Below, piece by piece: positions 1 through 6,373 of a stretch of DNA of 7,978 nucleotides. This DNA is from Planctomycetota bacterium. Its GTDB lineage: Bacteria > Planctomycetota > Phycisphaerae > Phycisphaerales > UBA1924. The stretch is from the NCBI GenBank assembly GCA_023412695.1, contig JAEYNG010000391.1, positions 1 through 7,978 of the forward strand. The letters are read 5' to 3'. A program made the translations under genes and the position numbers. The stretch's first letter is position 1. The number at the start of each line of letters is the position of its first letter. Below the pieces are notes generated by a model. That model searched no databases, had not been told where the DNA came from, and saw only the letters and a program-made list of their open reading frames with translations.

Positions 1-18
1 GGCGCTAGGCGGGCAGGG

Positions 19-378
19 TTACGCCTGCACGAGCGTCTTGAAGCCGCCGTAGGACATGCGCTTCATGTCGAACGGGGTGTTCTGCGGATCGCAGAGGTTG
101 GCGATGCGCGGGTCCTTCATCACCTTCGCGTTGATCTTGTTGCGGTCGGCCTTGGACTTGTAGGTGATCCAGGAGAAGACCACCATCTCGGAGGGCTTGG
201 CCTTGGCGACCTTGGGGAATGGCGCCCCGAACTTGACCTTCATGTCATCGCCCGTGCATTCGTGGTAGTCGAGCGCGCCGTGCTCCTTCCACACTTTGCC
301 GGCGACCGAGGCCATTTTCTTGTATTGCCGGAGCTTGCTCTTGGGGACGACGAGCAGGAAACCATCGACATAGGCCAT
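19..378 (-). CDS. DUF1428 family protein
   Basis: This 119-residue protein has the hallmarks of the DUF1428 family (YbaA-like, dimeric alpha/beta-barrel fold): an opening MAYVDGFLLVVPK, then AGKVWKEHGALDYHEC near residues 26-41, VVFSWITYKS near 66-75, NAKVMKDPR near 84-92, and a closing MKRMSYGGFKTLV. Its length is typical of the family and it looks complete. The ATG start at 378 is well supported by a GGAG ribosome site (386-389) seven bases upstream. It is soluble, with no signal peptide. No biochemical function is firmly established for the family, so none is assigned. It lies 40 bases downstream of the DinB-like gene with no visible terminator between them, so it is probably the last gene visible in the ArsR-led operon; the window ends 18 bases after its stop. 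Family assignment is confident; its role is unknown. Confidence 0.93.
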   Translation of the reverse strand: MAYVDGFLLVVPKSKLRQYKKMASVAGKVWKEHGALDYHECTGDDMKVKFGAPFPKVAKAKPSEMVVFSWITYKSKADRNKINAKVMKDPRIANLCDPQNTPFDMKRMSYGGFKTLVQA

Positions 379-418
379 TGTGTTTCTCCGTGGAGGTGTT
401 CGTGTGCGGGCCGACAGT

Positions 419-925
419 CTAAAGCAAAGGCGGCAGACCCGCCACTCGGCGGGCGTCGGTAATCTGACCGTAGTGGACCATGGTGTGCAGCGCGATCACC
501 GTGTACACGCTGGCGATCGTGGACATGAAGGGTTCGAACATCGGCGGCACGTTCCGCGGCCGAGAGTCGAGCTCGCTGTCCGACAGCAATTGCAGCCGCG
601 CGACGTTGGCGGCTCGGACGCGGTGGAACGTCTCGCGGACCTCGGCGTACGGCGGATAGGCCGACGCGTCGGCGAGCGGTTTGGTGCCGGTGCCGAAGAG
701 CTTCTCCCAGTGGGCGACTGGGTTCGGCTCGCCGAACAAGATCTGCGGCACCGTGCCCTCGATGTACGCCAGGTGCCCGAGGGTCCAGAGGGCGTGGTTG
801 CCGTCGCCGCCCTGGGCACCGGGCGTGGAGGGCGTCATCGCGGCGTTGTCCATGCCCGCGAGCACACCTTTGATGCCCTCGTCCGTGAACTCGAGGGCGA
901 ACTTCAGAAGCTCGGTCGCTTGCAA
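419..925 (-). CDS. DinB-superfamily protein (putative metal-binding four-helix bundle)
   Basis: The 168-residue product fits the DinB/YfiT-like four-helix-bundle superfamily. Its histidines match the usual metal triad: H51 in TLGHLAYIEG, and H147 and H151 in ALHTMVHYGQI near the C-terminus. Members are metal-dependent enzymes, such as bacillithiol or mycothiol transferases and maleylpyruvate isomerase, or are uncharacterised. The substrate cannot be read from sequence. The start is TTG at 925: there is no ATG at the N-terminal end, the family N-terminal helix begins at once (ATELLKFALEFTDEGI), and a GGAG lies six bases upstream. The gene follows the SRPBCC gene by 66 bases and precedes the DUF1428 gene by 40 bases on the same strand. 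It is therefore probably part of the ArsR-controlled unit. A thiol transferase or detoxification role is plausible but only inferred. Confidence 0.88.
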   Translation of the reverse strand: MQATELLKFALEFTDEGIKGVLAGMDNAAMTPSTPGAQGGDGNHALWTLGHLAYIEGTVPQILFGEPNPVAHWEKLFGTGTKPLADASAYPPYAEVRETFHRVRAANVARLQLLSDSELDSRPRNVPPMFEPFMSTIASVYTVIALHTMVHYGQITDARRVAGLPPLL

Positions 926-931
926 GGGTGG

Positions 932-935
932 CTCC
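932..935 (-). promoter_or_regulatory. Ribosome binding site deciding the TTG start of the DinB-like gene
   Basis: On the minus strand GGAG sits six bases before the TTG at 925. No ATG or GTG codon offers a family-compatible N-terminus, so this site supports TTG as the real start. Confidence 0.65.
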
Positions 936-991
936 GGCGAGTGAAGACAGATGTGGAAGGCCGCTGGGGAAAACGGAAGAACTGCTGATTG

Positions 992-1495
992 TTACCGTGC
1001 GGGCTTTGCCGCCGCGCGGCGCTCGGCGAGCATCCGGATACGGTCCAGCCCGTGCTGCCAGCCGCTGTGCACGCCCTCTGTGTCGTCGGGGGGAATGAGC
1101 CCGAGCGCGCGATGCGTGATGCGGAGCAACGTTCCGCCCTGCTGAGGGATCAGCCGGTACTGCACGTGCGACATCGCGGGGTAGGACATGAACATCGGGC
1201 CGCAAACCTCCAGCAGCGGGTGGGGGTGCGGCGGGGGCTTGATGACCTGCACATGCCCCCAGAAGTGCCCGCTGTTGTTGCCGGTGTCGCGGTACCACCG
1301 GCCGCCCGGCCAGGGCTCGATCTTCATCGGGAACGGCGTGCCGCCGGGCATCTCGCTCCCCGGCCCCATCTCCTCGAGCACGGATTCGAACACCATCTCG
1401 ACAGGCGCGGCGATGGTGATCTCCTTGATGATGCTCAGCGTCTGCGGGGAATCGGCCGCGGCTGGCGGTGGGGGGGCGATCATGGACGTAGTCAT
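992..1495 (-). CDS. SRPBCC / AHSA1-type ligand-binding domain protein
   Basis: The 167-residue protein is a single SRPBCC (START/Bet v1-like) domain of the AHSA1 type. After a Pro/Ala-rich leader (residues 1-17) comes the strand-helix opening IIKEITIAAPVEMVFESVLEEM. Then follow the loop FPMKIEPWPGGRWYRD and the strand GHFWGHVQVIKPP, and the C-terminal helix near WQHGLDRIRMLAERRA. The fold forms a hydrophobic cavity for lipid-like or aromatic ligands; the actual ligand is not predictable. Its ATG overlaps the stop of the ArsR gene by four bases (ATGA), and a strong AAGGAG lies eight bases upstream inside the ArsR coding end. The two proteins are therefore made together. ArsR-SRPBCC pairing is a widespread arrangement in bacteria; whether the SRPBCC protein is an effector sensor or an enzyme is not known here. 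Confidence 0.92.
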   Translation of the reverse strand: MTTSMIAPPPPAAADSPQTLSIIKEITIAAPVEMVFESVLEEMGPGSEMPGGTPFPMKIEPWPGGRWYRDTGNNSGHFWGHVQVIKPPPHPHPLLEVCGPMFMSYPAMSHVQYRLIPQQGGTLLRITHRALGLIPPDDTEGVHSGWQHGLDRIRMLAERRAAAKPAR

Positions 1496-1878
1496 GCCTG
1501 CTTCTCCTTCTTCGCGGCGGCTGCCGCGGCGGCAAATGGGTGATCGTGCGTGCGAGCCTTCGCTTCCGGGCGCTGCTTGATGCGGTCGAGGTGGTGCGTC
1601 CAGAAGCGTTCGAACGTGCGGGTCCAGTCGTGCACGGCCTTGATCTCCTGCGCATTGAGCTGGTACACGCGGCTCTGGCCCTGCCTCTCAACGGAGACCA
1701 GGCCGACCTCGCGGAGCACGCCGAGGTGTTTGGAGACGGTGGGTTGCGGCAGGCCCAGTGTCGCGACAATGACGCCGACCGCGACCGGCCCAGAGGAACC
1801 GAGCAGGTCGAGGATCTGCCGCCGCCGCGGCTCGGCGATCGCGTTGAAGATGTCGGAGGTGGTCGGGGCGCGGGCCAT
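1492..1878 (-). CDS. ArsR-family winged-helix repressor, SRPBCC-linked type
   Basis: This 128-residue regulator has the ArsR/SmtB winged-helix fold. The N-terminal helix reads IFNAIAEPRRRQILDLL (residues 10-26). The recognition helix lies within PQPTVSKHLGVLREVGLV (44-61), and the wing follows as VERQGQSRVYQL (63-74). It contains no cysteine at all, so the ELCVCDL-type metal site of classical ArsR/SmtB sensors is absent; it probably responds to another signal. The C-terminal helix with WTRTFERFWTHHLDRI is typical of the subgroup that sits beside SRPBCC genes. The tail is an alanine run followed by a lysine-rich end. I prefer the ATG at 1878 over an in-frame GTG at 1884, because the -10 box of the apparent promoter ends only six bases before the ATG. 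The GTG, preceded by GGGA, remains possible and would add two residues. It is first gene of the four-gene cassette and likely autoregulatory. Confidence 0.93.
   Translation of the reverse strand: MARAPTTSDIFNAIAEPRRRQILDLLGSSGPVAVGVIVATLGLPQPTVSKHLGVLREVGLVSVERQGQSRVYQLNAQEIKAVHDWTRTFERFWTHHLDRIKQRPEAKARTHDHPFAAAAAAAKKEKQA
1504..1509 (-). promoter_or_regulatory. Strong ribosome binding site for the SRPBCC gene inside the ArsR coding end
   Basis: AAGGAG on the minus strand lies eight bases before the SRPBCC ATG. It is encoded within the last codons of the ArsR gene (the KKEK tail). With the ATGA overlap it allows efficient re-initiation or independent initiation of the second cistron. Confidence 0.7.
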
Positions 1879-1884
1879 GATCAC

Positions 1885-1912
1885 AGTATATTCCCATATC
1901 AGAATATATCAA
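1885..1912 (-). promoter_or_regulatory. Sigma70-like promoter of the ArsR-SRPBCC-DinB-DUF1428 cassette
   Basis: Reading the minus strand, a -35-like TTGATA (1907-1912) is separated by 16 bases from a -10-like TATACT (1885-1890). Both match the housekeeping consensus at five of six positions. This is the only strongly AT-rich stretch near a gene start in the window. Transcription would begin six to eight bases past the -10 box, at about 1877-1879, which coincides with the ATG at 1878. The first cistron would therefore be leaderless or nearly so. The promoter lies in the 70-base gap after the gamma-glutamyltransferase-family gene. Confidence 0.6.
1887..1908. promoter_or_regulatory. Probable ArsR operator, perfect 7-8-7 inverted repeat
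   Basis: TATATTC and GAATATA are perfect inverted complements separated by eight bases. On the minus strand one arm overlaps the -35 box and the other overlaps the -10 box. A bound dimeric repressor would block RNA polymerase directly. AT-rich inverted repeats over the promoter are the normal binding sites of ArsR-family proteins, and the adjacent gene encodes one. That it is bound by this protein is inference. Confidence 0.6.
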
Positions 1913-1948
1913 GCCGTTTAGGAACCTTCGTGCTCTCATGCCGAGCGT

Positions 1949-3676
1949 TCAATAGCCCGCCGCGTGGCCGTCCTTGCGCGACTCCGACGCCCCGCAATAC
2001 ACGCCTGTCATTGGGTCGCGCATGATCGCTTGATACCCGCCGAAGTACGGCGTCGCCAACGGCTTGATCGTGTGCCCACGCCGCTCAAGCTCGCGGATCG
2101 TCGCCTCCGGGAAGCCGGGCTCGAGGCTCAGCACGCCGCCATCGCTCATCGGCTTCACCATGCCCACCGGCTCGGTCGAGCCGTCGTGGTGAATCCGCGG
2201 CGCATCGCCCGCCTGCTGCAGCGTCATGCCGAAGTCGATGAGGTTGACAACGATCTGCGCATGCCCCTGCGGCTGCATCGCCCCGCCCATCACACCGAAG
2301 CTCATCCACGGCTTGCCGTTCCTGGTGATGAATGCCGGGATGATCGTGTGGAATGGCCGCTTGCCCGGCGCAAGCGCGTTCGGATGGTCGGGATCGAGCG
2401 CAAACTGCTCGCCGCGGTTCTGGAGCATAAAGCCCAGTCCTGGCGGCGTCATGCCGCTCCCCATACCGCGATAGTTGGACTGGATGAGCGACACCATCAT
2501 CCCGTTCTTGTCCGCGACCGTCAGATAGATCGTGTCCGCGCCGGTGGGGATGTGCCCCGGCTCGCACGCTTGCGCGGCGACATCCGGCTTGATTAACGCC
2601 CGCCGCTCGGCCGCATATTCATCGCTGATGAGCCACTCGATCGGCGCCGGCTGAAACGCCGAGTCGGCGTAGAACCGCGCCCGATCTTCGAACGCCAGCT
2701 TCTTCGCCTCCGTGAACGTGTGGACGTAGTCCGCGCTGCCGAACCCCATCGCCTTCAGATCAAATCCTTCAAGGATTTTCAGGATCTGCAACGCGGCGAT
2801 GCCCTGCCCGTTGGGCGGCAGTTCCCACACGTCATACCCGCGATAGCTCGCCGCGACCGGCTGCACCCATTCGCCCGAATGCGTAGCGAAGTCTGCCGCC
2901 GTGATGACACCGCCGTGCTCGGCCATGTACTCCTCGATCACCCGCGGCACCTCGCCCGCATAGAAGCCCGCGCGGCCATGCTCCGCGATCCGTTCAAGGG
3001 TCTTGGCCAGATTGGGGTTCTTCCAGATCTCCCCTGTCCGCGGCGGCCGACCGTCAAAGGTAAACTGCTCCCTGAACCCGGGCATCGTCGCGTGCACCCG
3101 CGCGTTAGCGGCCCACCCCTCGGCGATGACCGGCGTGATCGGGAACCCTGACCGCGCATACGCGATCGCCGGCGCGAGATTCTCCCGCATCGGCAGGTTG
3201 CCAAACTTCGCGTGCAGCGCGAACCACCCGTCCACGCATCCTGGCACTGTGACGGGCAGCGGCCCGCTCCGCGGCACCGCATCCAGCCCGCGCGACTTCA
3301 CCAAGTCGATGGTCAACGCCTCCGGCGCCCGCCCCGAGCCGTTGTACCCCATCAAGTTCCCCGCCCGTGGCGACCAAACGATCGCAAACAGGTCGCCCCC
3401 GATGCCGCACCCCGTTGGCTCCATCAACCCCAGCGCCGCGTTCGCAGCGATCGCCGCGTCAACCGCCGTTCCACCCTTCTTCAAGATGTCCAGCGCGATG
3501 TTTGTCGCCAGCGGATGACTCGTCGCGGCCATCCCGGACGTCGCGTACACCTCTGACCGTGTCGCTCGCGGCAACGTCGGAGCCGGTGGGGTGGTGGTGG
3601 GGTCATCCGAGGGAGCAGTGTGTGGGTTTGCGATCGTCATGATTGCCGTGATCGAGAGCGCGTGGAGGAGGGCCAT
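1949..3676 (-). CDS. Gamma-glutamyltransferase-family Ntn hydrolase
   Basis: The 575-residue protein is a full-length member of the gamma-glutamyltransferase / cephalosporin-acylase-like Ntn hydrolases. These cut themselves into large and small subunits and then use the new N-terminal threonine as nucleophile on gamma-glutamyl compounds such as glutathione. Recognisable blocks are GMAATSHPLAT (49-58), the DAAIAANAALGLMEPTG region (73-89), CGIGGDLFAIVW (90-101) and GYNGSGRAP (110-118). The predicted cleavage site is D381/T382 within GADTIYLTVADKNG, with T382 as nucleophile, and GGAM (464-467) would form the oxyanion hole. R116 probably corresponds to the arginine that holds the gamma-glutamyl carboxylate in the E. 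coli enzyme. The double serine and QMDDF-type lid motif of classical enzymes are missing, so substrate choice may differ. The N-terminus has a weak hydrophobic stretch and a Thr/Pro-rich linker (about 22-37), so export is possible but uncertain. The ATG at 3676 has AGGA six bases upstream. Confidence 0.93.
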   Translation of the reverse strand: MALLHALSITAIMTIANPHTAPSDDPTTTPPAPTLPRATRSEVYATSGMAATSHPLATNIALDILKKGGTAVDAAIAANAALGLMEPTGCGIGGDLFAIVWSPRAGNLMGYNGSGRAPEALTIDLVKSRGLDAVPRSGPLPVTVPGCVDGWFALHAKFGNLPMRENLAPAIAYARSGFPITPVIAEGWAANARVHATMPGFREQFTFDGRPPRTGEIWKNPNLAKTLERIAEHGRAGFYAGEVPRVIEEYMAEHGGVITAADFATHSGEWVQPVAASYRGYDVWELPPNGQGIAALQILKILEGFDLKAMGFGSADYVHTFTEAKKLAFEDRARFYADSAFQPAPIEWLISDEYAAERRALIKPDVAAQACEPGHIPTGADTIYLTVADKNGMMVSLIQSNYRGMGSGMTPPGLGFMLQNRGEQFALDPDHPNALAPGKRPFHTIIPAFITRNGKPWMSFGVMGGAMQPQGHAQIVVNLIDFGMTLQQAGDAPRIHHDGSTEPVGMVKPMSDGGVLSLEPGFPEATIRELERRGHTIKPLATPYFGGYQAIMRDPMTGVYCGASESRKDGHAAGY

Positions 3677-3768
3677 GGTGTTTCCTGGTGACTGGCGAGC
3701 ATGCCGCGGTCCAGTCTACCGCCGAGCGCTCCGGGCGTCGCCAAGGTGCCGGGCCGATTGATCATTAT

Positions 3769-3792
3769 GTCCAGCCCCAGACGCCGCTGGAC
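3769..3792. repeat. Perfect 7-10-7 inverted repeat between kinase and GGT-family genes
   Basis: GTCCAGC and GCTGGAC flank a ten-base loop in the 161-base gap after the kinase stop. In the transcript it would form a GC-rich hairpin followed by AUAAUGAUCAAU, which lacks the U-run of an intrinsic terminator. On the minus strand a -10-like CATAAT begins at the distal end of the repeat, but no matching -35 box is visible. It may be a weak terminator, a processing site or an operator; none is proven. Apart from this repeat and the ribosome site of the downstream gene, nothing else stands out in the gap. Confidence 0.4.
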
Positions 3793-3837
3793 GGAACAAC
3801 CGGCGATCATCGCCTGCTGATGCGTCCGATCTGGGCC

Positions 3838-5703
3838 TCACGCCGCGAGGCGTGCACCTTTGCTCAACCAGCGTGCGCACACCGCCAGGAGCGACGCGCG
3901 GTCGATCGGCTTCGTGGCGTAATCGTTGCAACCCGCTCGCATGCACCTCTGCCGGTCGGAGTCCATCGCGTTCGCCGTGATCGCCACGATGGGAGTCGTA
4001 ATGCCCATCGCCCGCAGCCTGACCGTCGCGTCATAGCCGTCGAGTTCCGGCATCTGCATATCCATTAGAATCAGGTCATACGGCCGCCCGGCCGCGAATG
4101 CCTCGTGCACCCGATCGACGGCGAGCGCGCCGTTCACGGCGGTCTCCACTGTCGCGCCGGCTCGCTCCAAGAACGTCGTGAGCAGCCGGCGATTGTCCGG
4201 GCCGTCCTCGGCAAGCAGGATGCGGCCCTGCAGCCTGATCGCTCCGTGCTCTTGCGGCTTCGCACGCGCCGTCGCACCGGGCAGTTGTTCGCTGTGCACG
4301 CTGGTGTCAGCCGGCAACCGGACAGTGAACACGCTCCCTCGCCCAGGCTCGCTCCGCACACCGATGTTCCCGCCCAGCAGTTCGACCAACCGGCGGGAGA
4401 TCGCCAGGCCAAGCCCTGTTCCGCCGTGCCGGCGCGACATCGACGAGTCCACCTGCGTGAACGGCCGGAACAGGTGCTGCATCTGCTCCTCGTTCATCCC
4501 CACGCCCGAGTCCCGCACGTCGATCGCCACTGCGGGCCGCCCCTCCCCGCCATCGCGCCGCACGACAACGTCGATCGCTCCCGAGTCCGTAAACTTGACC
4601 GCGTTGCCGATCAGGTTCACGAGCACCTGTCGCAGCCGGAACGCGTCCGAGTCGATCTGGCGCGGCGCATCGTCTTCGAAACGGAGCGTCATCTCCAGGC
4701 CTTTGTCCGCCGCCCGGACCCGCATCATCGATTCGACCTCCGCCAAGACCGAGTCGAGGTGTATCGGCGTCCGTTGCACGATCAGCTGTCCCGCTTCCAC
4801 CTTGGACAGGTCCAGAATCTCGTTGATCAGCTCCAGCAGGTGGTCGCCGTTGCACCTAATGATGCGTACGTAGTCCTGTCGCTCGTGCTCGGCGAGCGTG
4901 CGGTCGCGCAGCAGGTCCGCGTACCCAAGGATTGCGGTCATCGGCGTGCGGATCTCGTGGCTCATGTTCGCCAGGAACATCGTCTTGGCGTTGCTGGCCT
5001 CCTCCGCCGCGCGCCTCGCCTCGACAAGCTCGGCCGTCCGCTGCTGCACCTCGAGCTCGGTCGCGTCGCGGCCGGCTTCCACGCGTGCGCGGTCCAGTGC
5101 GAGCTGCCGCATTTCCCGTGTGCTGTGGATACACGCGGGCATCAGGAACAGGTCGATGAACAGCACCCACCCGGCGTGCTCCAGCCAGCGCCACGGCCCA
5201 CCGATGACCGAACCGAACACCGATTGCGGCCAGTAGACTCCGCGAGCCCAGTGGTCGATCGCGATCGTGACGGATGCGGTCAGCAGCACTTTCCAGTCGC
5301 GATAAAGCGCCAGGAACGCGAGCGATCCAAACACATGAAAGTGCGTCTCGATCCGCCCGCCGGTCAGATGGATCAGCACAGCCGAGAACGCCATCTGGGC
5401 CGCTGCGACGCAGTGCCGGGTCGCGACGCTCGCAGGCCGGAGGAACATCATCGCGATCGGCAGCGCGGCAATGACTCCGCCCAGCAGGATCGCCGTCCAG
5501 ACGTGATAGTGGATCTTCGAGGTCGCGCCGACCCACGTGAGGGGCGTGAGCACCAGCGAGATTACCATTGCGCCGAGCCACTGGACAATGAGCAGGAGCG
5601 TGAACAGCCGGTTTGCCCGGCGATACACCGACCCCTGATGCTCGTGCAGCAGCGCCTCGGCACGTGCTGCCATCGTCGGGTCCGTCGCGCCAAGGGCCGT
5701 CAT
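3838..5703 (-). CDS. Membrane-bound hybrid sensor histidine kinase with C-terminal receiver domain
   Basis: With the ATG at 5703 the product has 621 residues. An N-terminal membrane sensor of about six helices (roughly 33-55, 68-88, 95-112, 122-134, 137-151 and 174-192) includes GGRIETHFHVFGSLAFLALY (115-134). This motif is recalled from a membrane module shared by some kinases, cyclases and chemoreceptors. A charged helix (about 195-240, likely coiled coil) leads to the HisKA domain with H249 in SHEIRTP. The ATPase domain has the N box NLIGNAVKFT (363-372), G1 DSGVGM (398-403) and G2 GGTGLGL (427-433). The receiver domain (about 493-612) has acidic E499/D500, phospho-acceptor D548, T576 and K598, so every catalytic residue is present. 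The reading frame continues upstream to 6012, but that part overlaps the RedB-like gene and has non-protein-like composition. The start at 5703 overlaps the previous stop as ATGA, indicating translational coupling. No histidine phosphotransfer protein or output regulator lies in the window. Confidence 0.94.
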   Translation of the reverse strand: MTALGATDPTMAARAEALLHEHQGSVYRRANRLFTLLLIVQWLGAMVISLVLTPLTWVGATSKIHYHVWTAILLGGVIAALPIAMMFLRPASVATRHCVAAAQMAFSAVLIHLTGGRIETHFHVFGSLAFLALYRDWKVLLTASVTIAIDHWARGVYWPQSVFGSVIGGPWRWLEHAGWVLFIDLFLMPACIHSTREMRQLALDRARVEAGRDATELEVQQRTAELVEARRAAEEASNAKTMFLANMSHEIRTPMTAILGYADLLRDRTLAEHERQDYVRIIRCNGDHLLELINEILDLSKVEAGQLIVQRTPIHLDSVLAEVESMMRVRAADKGLEMTLRFEDDAPRQIDSDAFRLRQVLVNLIGNAVKFTDSGAIDVVVRRDGGEGRPAVAIDVRDSGVGMNEEQMQHLFRPFTQVDSSMSRRHGGTGLGLAISRRLVELLGGNIGVRSEPGRGSVFTVRLPADTSVHSEQLPGATARAKPQEHGAIRLQGRILLAEDGPDNRRLLTTFLERAGATVETAVNGALAVDRVHEAFAAGRPYDLILMDMQMPELDGYDATVRLRAMGITTPIVAITANAMDSDRQRCMRAGCNDYATKPIDRASLLAVCARWLSKGARLAA

Positions 5704-6341
5704 TCCGACACCCCCGCCGTCGCGGCAGCGTGCGGCGCAGGGAGTTCGCAGCCGAACACCGGGGCGGCCGAAGTGCCGGGGATCCGGCCGCCGAGCATCG
5801 CCTCGACCGCGGCCAGACCGGCGCTCTCGCCCGCGTCGCCGCGCGATGGCGTCAGACCGCCGGAGAACACCCGTCGTCCGTCCCGGTTGTAGAGCACGAC
5901 GTAGCCCGAGGTCATGGCTCCGTGCAGATTCGATTCTTCCCCGCCAAGGTCGGGCACCAGTTCCACATCCGGCAGCGACGATGCGCGGGCAACCATGCTG
6001 TTGGACTTCCATGCCTCGTCCGCATCACGCGGCATAGCCAGCAGGATGACCACGCGGGGCCGATCAGCGGTGTTGCTGAGGATGTGTGAGAGCTGTTCGA
6101 TCGTTGCCAGGGTGCACGGGCAACGCGAATGCATTGCCACGACCAGCGTCGGGCGATCCACCGGGCGCGAGACACTCGAAGCAGCCGGCCATGTCACCGG
6201 CGTCAGGCCGACCCTTCCCGGCCGGAACGAGTACTCCATGACCATTGTTCCGCCCGCAACGATCGCACCCGCCCACCCCAGCACCAGCGGAACCGCGAGC
6301 CATCGCCGCGGAGAGTGAGCAGAGAAGGGCGCGACGTGCAT
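5700..6341 (-). CDS. RedB-like membrane-anchored thioredoxin-fold protein
   Basis: The 213-residue product has one N-terminal hydrophobic anchor (about residues 14-35, WLAVPLVLGWAGAIVAGG) after a basic start. The rest is probably outside the cytoplasmic membrane. The outer domain resembles the RedB group of thioredoxin-fold proteins: LVVAMHSRCPCTLATIEQL (67-84) carries a C74-P-C76 motif at the usual active-site position. A central TSGYVVLYNRDGRRVFSGG (144-162) matches the thioredoxin-fold core strands, followed by the GGLTPSRG loop and a terminal PVFGCELP with C198. The role is presumably thiol/disulfide or metal-linked redox chemistry; no substrate is known to me. I prefer the ATG at 6341. 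The longer frame would need a TTG at 6380 with no ribosome site, lying inside an inverted repeat. Its TGA overlaps the kinase ATG, so the two proteins are made together and may act together. The family call rests on recalled resemblance. Confidence 0.82.
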   Translation of the reverse strand: MHVAPFSAHSPRRWLAVPLVLGWAGAIVAGGTMVMEYSFRPGRVGLTPVTWPAASSVSRPVDRPTLVVAMHSRCPCTLATIEQLSHILSNTADRPRVVILLAMPRDADEAWKSNSMVARASSLPDVELVPDLGGEESNLHGAMTSGYVVLYNRDGRRVFSGGLTPSRGDAGESAGLAAVEAMLGGRIPGTSAAPVFGCELPAPHAAATAGVSE

Positions 6342-6373
6342 GGTCGGTCCGGGAAGTAAGTGGCTGAACACTG

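Noticed and set aside
240..1769. A 509-codon open frame on the minus strand crossing four genes
   Set aside because: It is out of frame with the ArsR, SRPBCC, DinB and DUF1428 genes, all of which show family motifs. Its own translation is low-complexity Arg/Ala/Pro/His.
1879..1884. GTG start for the ArsR gene
   Set aside because: It is only one base from the -10 box and so would probably lie upstream of the transcription start. A GGGA seven bases before it keeps it as a minor alternative.
2720..3151. Plus-strand open frames opposite the GGT-family gene
   Set aside because: They lie wholly antisense to a gene with clear catalytic motifs and have no recognisable domain or convincing translation signals.
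3585..3602. G-rich run on the plus strand resembling a two-layer quadruplex
   Set aside because: It is explained by the Thr/Pro-rich linker codons of the GGT-family protein on the other strand, and its G-runs are mostly only two long.
4105..5892. A 595-codon open frame on the plus strand
   Set aside because: It is antisense to the histidine kinase, whose domains are unmistakable. Its composition is dominated by Arg, His and Pro with no domain, as expected for a shadow of a high-GC gene.
5704..6012. Upstream in-frame extension of the histidine kinase
   Set aside because: It overlaps the RedB-like gene in another frame and has Arg/Gly-rich noise composition. The ATGA overlap at 5700-5703 gives a natural start.
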